Shown: piece by piece, positions 40,788-43,043 of the stretch
How the letters are laid out: every line of letters begins with the position of its first letter
Position numbering within the stretch: position 1 is the stretch's first letter
Source: a virus
Length of the DNA stretch: 43,043 bases
Reading direction: 5' to 3' (one strand)
Virus record (IMG/VR): IMGVR_UViG_3300043783_000045
Span: 1 to 43,043 of that record
The notes under the pieces: generated by a model
What the model saw: the letters and a program-made list of their open reading frames with translations, nothing else
Database searches by the model: none
Told to the model about the DNA's origin: nothing
Made by a program: the position numbers and the translations under genes

Positions 40788-41002
40788 ATCAGGATGAAGT
40801 GATTAGCTTGGTTACCAAACTCGTCGTCGCTGGGTTTGGTAGCTACCTTGGCCAGCAAGGGTTTGACGTCACGCAGCTACCTGGGGCTATCGGTGCGATC
40901 GGCACCCTAGTCGGGATCGGGTATGGCGTCTATACCCACTGGAACATGAAGAAGGTGCCTGAAACCTCGACTGTGATTCCTAATCCACACGAAACACACT
41001 GA
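40784..41002 (+). CDS. Holin-like membrane protein (72 aa)
   Basis: A hydrophobic middle (QLPGAIGAIGTLVGIGYGVY) followed by THWNMKKVPET, an ending common in small phage holins (HWNMKKVP). The N-terminal helix (DEVISLVTKLVVAGFGSYLG) may be a second span. Which of this and the preceding gene is the holin cannot be told. ATGA overlap upstream. Confidence 0.75.
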   Translation: MNQDEVISLVTKLVVAGFGSYLGQQGFDVTQLPGAIGAIGTLVGIGYGVYTHWNMKKVPETSTVIPNPHETH

Positions 41003-41013
41003 AAGGAAAGATC

Positions 41014-41736
41014 ATGAAGAAGATCATCTTTGCGTTGCTCGCAACTACCTCACTCGCTAGCGCAGCGGACCTGAAGCTGCCTGTCAAGGCCGCGTACTCC
41101 GCTCCGATCTGCACTGCTGGAGTACCGATGACCCCGACTATGGCGGCAGTGTCCCCGTCGTGCTCGGGGTTCTATGCTGGGTTTGGGATCGAGGGGTTGG
41201 GCTCCAACCTCGATATCCTTGGCTCGGGGATCAACAACTCAGTCTTCGCTGGTGGCGGGGTGGTTAAAGCTACTGGTGGATATCAGTTCTGGAATGGTCA
41301 GTTCTTCTTCGCCGGAGAGGGAAACGTCGGGATCAATATGACCAACTCCGGCCTCGGTGCGCAGGTTGGTACCGGGAAAAACTGGGATGCGAGCATCATC
41401 GCCAAGGCAGGCGTAGGTCTCAGCAACATCATCGGTATTGGCCAGCAGGGAACGGTCGGCACTGGCACTCCGTCGCAGGGGATTAACCTCGCTGTGATCC
41501 CGGGAACCTCGTTGATGTCTCCCTACGTTGCGATTGGAGAGAGCTTCAAGCAGGGCAACCAGGGCTGGACGATGGGTGCGGGGACTGAGTTCATCCTCGC
41601 TCAGGGGTGGAATATTGATGTCTACTACCACCATATCACCTGGAACGGTACGCAAACTACCGTCATTCCCGGCGCAGCTATCACGTCAACCACTCCCGAG
41701 AACCGGGTGGGCGTGGCTTTCTTGAAGATGTTCTAA
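41014..41736 (+). CDS. Omp25-like outer-membrane beta-barrel protein (240 aa)
   Basis: Signal peptide MKKIIFALLATTSLASA, then ADLKLPVKAAYSAP, the typical start of Rhizobiales Omp25/RopB-type porins, and CSGFYAGFGIEGLGSN. The rest is alternating beta strands (KATGGYQFWNGQFFFAGEGN) ending in a final strand with terminal Phe (RVGVAFLKMF), the signature for BAM insertion. Two cysteines. AAGGAAAG lies before the ATG. It closes the late operon, with a terminator following. Likely acquired from a host; possible roles are exclusion of rivals or envelope change, both inferred. Confidence 0.85.
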   Translation: MKKIIFALLATTSLASAADLKLPVKAAYSAPICTAGVPMTPTMAAVSPSCSGFYAGFGIEGLGSNLDILGSGINNSVFAGGGVVKATGGYQFWNGQFFFAGEGNVGINMTNSGLGAQVGTGKNWDASIIAKAGVGLSNIIGIGQQGTVGTGTPSQGINLAVIPGTSLMSPYVAIGESFKQGNQGWTMGAGTEFILAQGWNIDVYYHHITWNGTQTTVIPGAAITSTTPENRVGVAFLKMF

Positions 41737-41764
41737 GCCGGCCTCCCTGTGGCTTAGGCAAACT

Positions 41765-41790
41765 GGGAGCGCAAATGCTCCCCTCTTTTA
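41765..41790 (+). terminator. Rho-independent terminator after the OMP gene
   Basis: GGGAGC, six-base loop, GCTCCC, then CTCTTTTAAT. It lies 28 bases after the OMP stop and probably ends the main late transcript, with the three small genes beyond read by run-through or their own promoter. Confidence 0.75.
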
Positions 41791-41803
41791 ATAGGAATGC
41801 AAG

Positions 41804-42124
41804 ATGAACGTTGACGCCACGAGCCTAGACTTAGCTAAGACTGGAATTGAAATCATCGGTGGTGGCAGCGCCCTGGCTGCAATCATCTTGAAAATGGGAA
41901 GAATGGCAGGGACGTTTGAACAGATCAGTCAACAGCAAACGGAGGAGATTGGGGAGATTAAGGTTGAGGTCAAGCGGCTGTCCGAGGTCGTGACCTTAGT
42001 CGCTGTGCAAAAAGCTGAATTAGCTGGGTTGCGTGAGCAAATGGCGTTGTTGATGAAGTGGTATGATGACCTAAGGCGCGGGAATGGATTCATCCATAAA
42101 GGAGGCGGCGGTGACGTGGGGTGA
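41804..42124 (+). CDS. Membrane-anchored coiled-coil protein (106 aa)
   Basis: One hydrophobic segment (IEIIGGGSALAAIILKMG, about 14-31), then a coiled coil (EEIGEIKVEVKRLSEVVTLV). It could be an inner-membrane spanin-like or holin-regulating protein; the lack of a clear partner keeps this open. AGGA lies eight bases before ATG 41804. Confidence 0.75.
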   Translation: MNVDATSLDLAKTGIEIIGGGSALAAIILKMGRMAGTFEQISQQQTEEIGEIKVEVKRLSEVVTLVAVQKAELAGLREQMALLMKWYDDLRRGNGFIHKGGGGDVG

Positions 42125-42308
42125 CGCAGCGCAAATGATAACAGCAATCGCAGCAATAAGCGCTGTGGCTATGTCTTACAGGAATTCAAGGAAGATTGAG
42201 CAGGTGCATATATCAATCAACAGCCGGATGGACCAGCTGCTATCCGCAACCAGCGACGCAGCCAGGGCTGATGGAGCAAAGGAAGAACGGGATAAACCAA
42301 GGCTATAA
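42111..42308 (+). CDS. Small single-span membrane protein (65 aa)
   Basis: An N-terminal hydrophobic span (AAQMITAIAAISAVAMSY) followed by RNSRKIEQVHISINSRMDQLL, the pattern of a common short phage protein of the lysis region with unknown role. GTG 42111 has AAGGAGG five bases upstream; an ATG at 42084 lies inside the preceding gene and lacks a site. Confidence 0.8.
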   Translation: MTWGDAAQMITAIAAISAVAMSYRNSRKIEQVHISINSRMDQLLSATSDAARADGAKEERDKPRL

Positions 42309-42323
42309 CCAAAGGAGACTATC

Positions 42324-42503
42324 ATGTCTAGAGGCTTACTTTTCTGGATGATCTGGGTGATCTGCGTGCTAATTTGGGCTGGAGTTAACTTCGCTGGAAT
42401 TGGCGGACCTATGGCAGCGAGGATGGCTGGAGGAGGGGTGATTGAGTTCGTACTGTTCGGCCTGCTCGGTTGGGCTGTGTTCGGTCCGGTAGTTCACGCT
42501 TGA
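42324..42503 (+). CDS. Two-span membrane microprotein (59 aa)
   Basis: This small gene has AAGGAGA eight bases before ATG 42324. The product holds two hydrophobic segments (LLFWMIWVICVLIWAGVNF and IEFVLFGLLGWAVFGPVV), so it is a membrane protein of holin-like size. Its last ten bases overlap the end of a leftward gene (42494), tail to tail. No family was recognised. Confidence 0.75.
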   Translation: MSRGLLFWMIWVICVLIWAGVNFAGIGGPMAARMAGGGVIEFVLFGLLGWAVFGPVVHA

Positions 42504-42685
42504 CGCTTGCTATAAGGTCTGCGCTTCCCTCCGCGAGGTTGAATGAACTTTGCAAGGGCAGCGTGGACCTTAGCTTTTGCTTCAGCTACACAGGGCTTGC
42601 AGAAGTAATGCGAAGTGTTTCGGTCCTTGCGGATGCCGGTCATGTAGCATTGATGGATTGGACAATAGGGTTTAATCTTGCGCAC
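42494..42685 (-). CDS. Small Cys/His protein, possible zinc finger (63 aa)
   Basis: The N-terminal half holds YCPIHQCYM (about 7-15) and YFCKPCVAEAK (about 27-37), giving four cysteines and a histidine that could bind one zinc. The C-terminus is basic (RGGKRRPYSKRQ). GTG 42685 overlaps the end of the upstream leftward gene by 14 bases. It resembles small phage zinc-finger proteins near replication genes. Confidence 0.75.
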   Translation of the reverse strand: MRKIKPYCPIHQCYMTGIRKDRNTSHYFCKPCVAEAKAKVHAALAKFIQPRGGKRRPYSKRQA

Positions 42686-43043
42686 GATCTAGTGCCACCC
42701 ATTTTGGTTCCTTTGTGGTCTTATCGTGCCCCATCCGCTTTATATACCCCCCAACCTCCAGCGCCTCGAAGAACTGCTTGTACTGCATCGGGGAGACGCG
42801 TTGAAGGACGAAGTTCTTTACCTTTGACTCCGACACACCGACGCCGGTGATGTCGAGTTGCTTCAAATAGTAGTGCACCTCCTCCATCACTTTACTCTCC
42901 ACCGATCTAGGTCCCTCTGCAAATATTCGTGGCATCGCGTGCTCGACCTCGATGAGCCACCCAAGGGCTCGGTTGAAATCTTCGACAGTAATAACGAGCC
43001 CGTTGCCGCGGTCAACTGATGACACCATAGACAGTTTGAGCAG
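42672..43043 (-). CDS. C-terminal fragment of a replication-type protein
   Basis: The frame is open to the right window edge, so this is a C-terminus of at least 123 residues. LLKLSMVSSVDRGNGLVIT, then EDFNRALGWLIEVEHAMPRI and a winged-helix-like end (YLKQLDITGVGVSES, FFEALEVGGYIKRMG), resembles the last part of phage primase/helicase-type ATPases (LKLAM.. followed by a helical pair). The assignment is by pattern only. An ATG at 43028 is internal. Confidence 0.6.
   Translation of the reverse strand: MLKLSMVSSVDRGNGLVITVEDFNRALGWLIEVEHAMPRIFAEGPRSVESKVMEEVHYYLKQLDITGVGVSESKVKNFVLQRVSPMQYKQFFEALEVGGYIKRMGHDKTTKEPKWVALDRAQD

Noticed and set aside
1-43043. Diversity-generating retroelement, as in BPP-1
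   Set aside because: Despite the BPP-1-like head genes, I saw no reverse transcriptase motif (YxDD) in any plausible gene and no template/variable repeat pair.
1-43043. tRNA genes, CRISPR arrays and insertion sequences
   Set aside because: No cloverleaf-like segment, no regular repeat-spacer series and no transposase frame was found by reading both strands.

Overview
The window is a fragment of a tailed, double-stranded DNA bacteriophage (Caudoviricetes), predicted to have podovirus morphology. The head genes follow the order of Bordetella phage BPP-1 (TerS, TerL, T7-gp8-type portal, Bbp19-like, scaffold, Bbp17-like capsid, Bbp16-like cement). The tail and ejection genes follow the T7 order (gp11-like adaptor, gp12-like nozzle, gp13/14/15-like internal proteins, a giant ejection protein). 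The Omp25-like outer-membrane protein at 41.0-41.7 kb and the style of the small proteins suggest an alphaproteobacterial host, probably Rhizobiales; that is inference. No integrase, tRNA, CRISPR array or DNA polymerase was seen. Both ends cut through leftward genes, so the replication module is missing or lies outside the window.

Layout. Positions 1-8839 form a leftward block of small, tightly overlapping genes (mostly ATGA or TGATG junctions). It holds a PD-(D/E)XK nuclease fragment, a UvrD-like helicase, an HTH protein, a zinc-ribbon microprotein and many unknown proteins. It is driven by at least two sigma70-type promoters with extended -10 boxes (8864-8892 and 5724-5752) and is punctuated by a terminator (5811-5842). 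Between 7.5 and 7.9 kb lie two copies of a structured intergenic element. Positions 8.9-10.05 kb are a largely non-coding control region: a diverged inverted repeat around a run of 28 T, several palindromes, short tandem repeats, and one small leftward gene with its own terminator. A consensus-like rightward promoter at 10052-10080 starts the late block.

The late block (10.1-42.5 kb, rightward) holds packaging and head genes (10.1-17.7 kb), then an unusual cassette of eight consecutive Sec-signal-peptide proteins (17.7-23.7 kb), six small genes without signals (23.8-25.8 kb), a ninth signal-peptide protein with a beta-helix spike fold (25.8-27.1 kb), tail and ejection genes (27.1-40.06 kb), lysis genes (40.06-41.0 kb), a beta-barrel outer-membrane protein with a signal peptide (41.0-41.7 kb), a terminator, and three small membrane proteins. 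At 42.5 kb it meets two leftward genes tail to tail; the second is open at the window edge and looks like the C-terminus of a primase/helicase-type protein.

The strongest unusual signal is the secreted cassette. Ten late proteins carry Sec signals, and every one has an even number of cysteines in its mature chain (2 to 12), as expected for disulfide-bonded periplasmic or extracellular proteins. They include a GDSL/SGNH esterase fused to a ConA-like domain and a beta-helix protein. At least one shares a module with the virion nozzle. The phage therefore seems to export a set of virion-like, surface-active proteins through the host Sec pathway.
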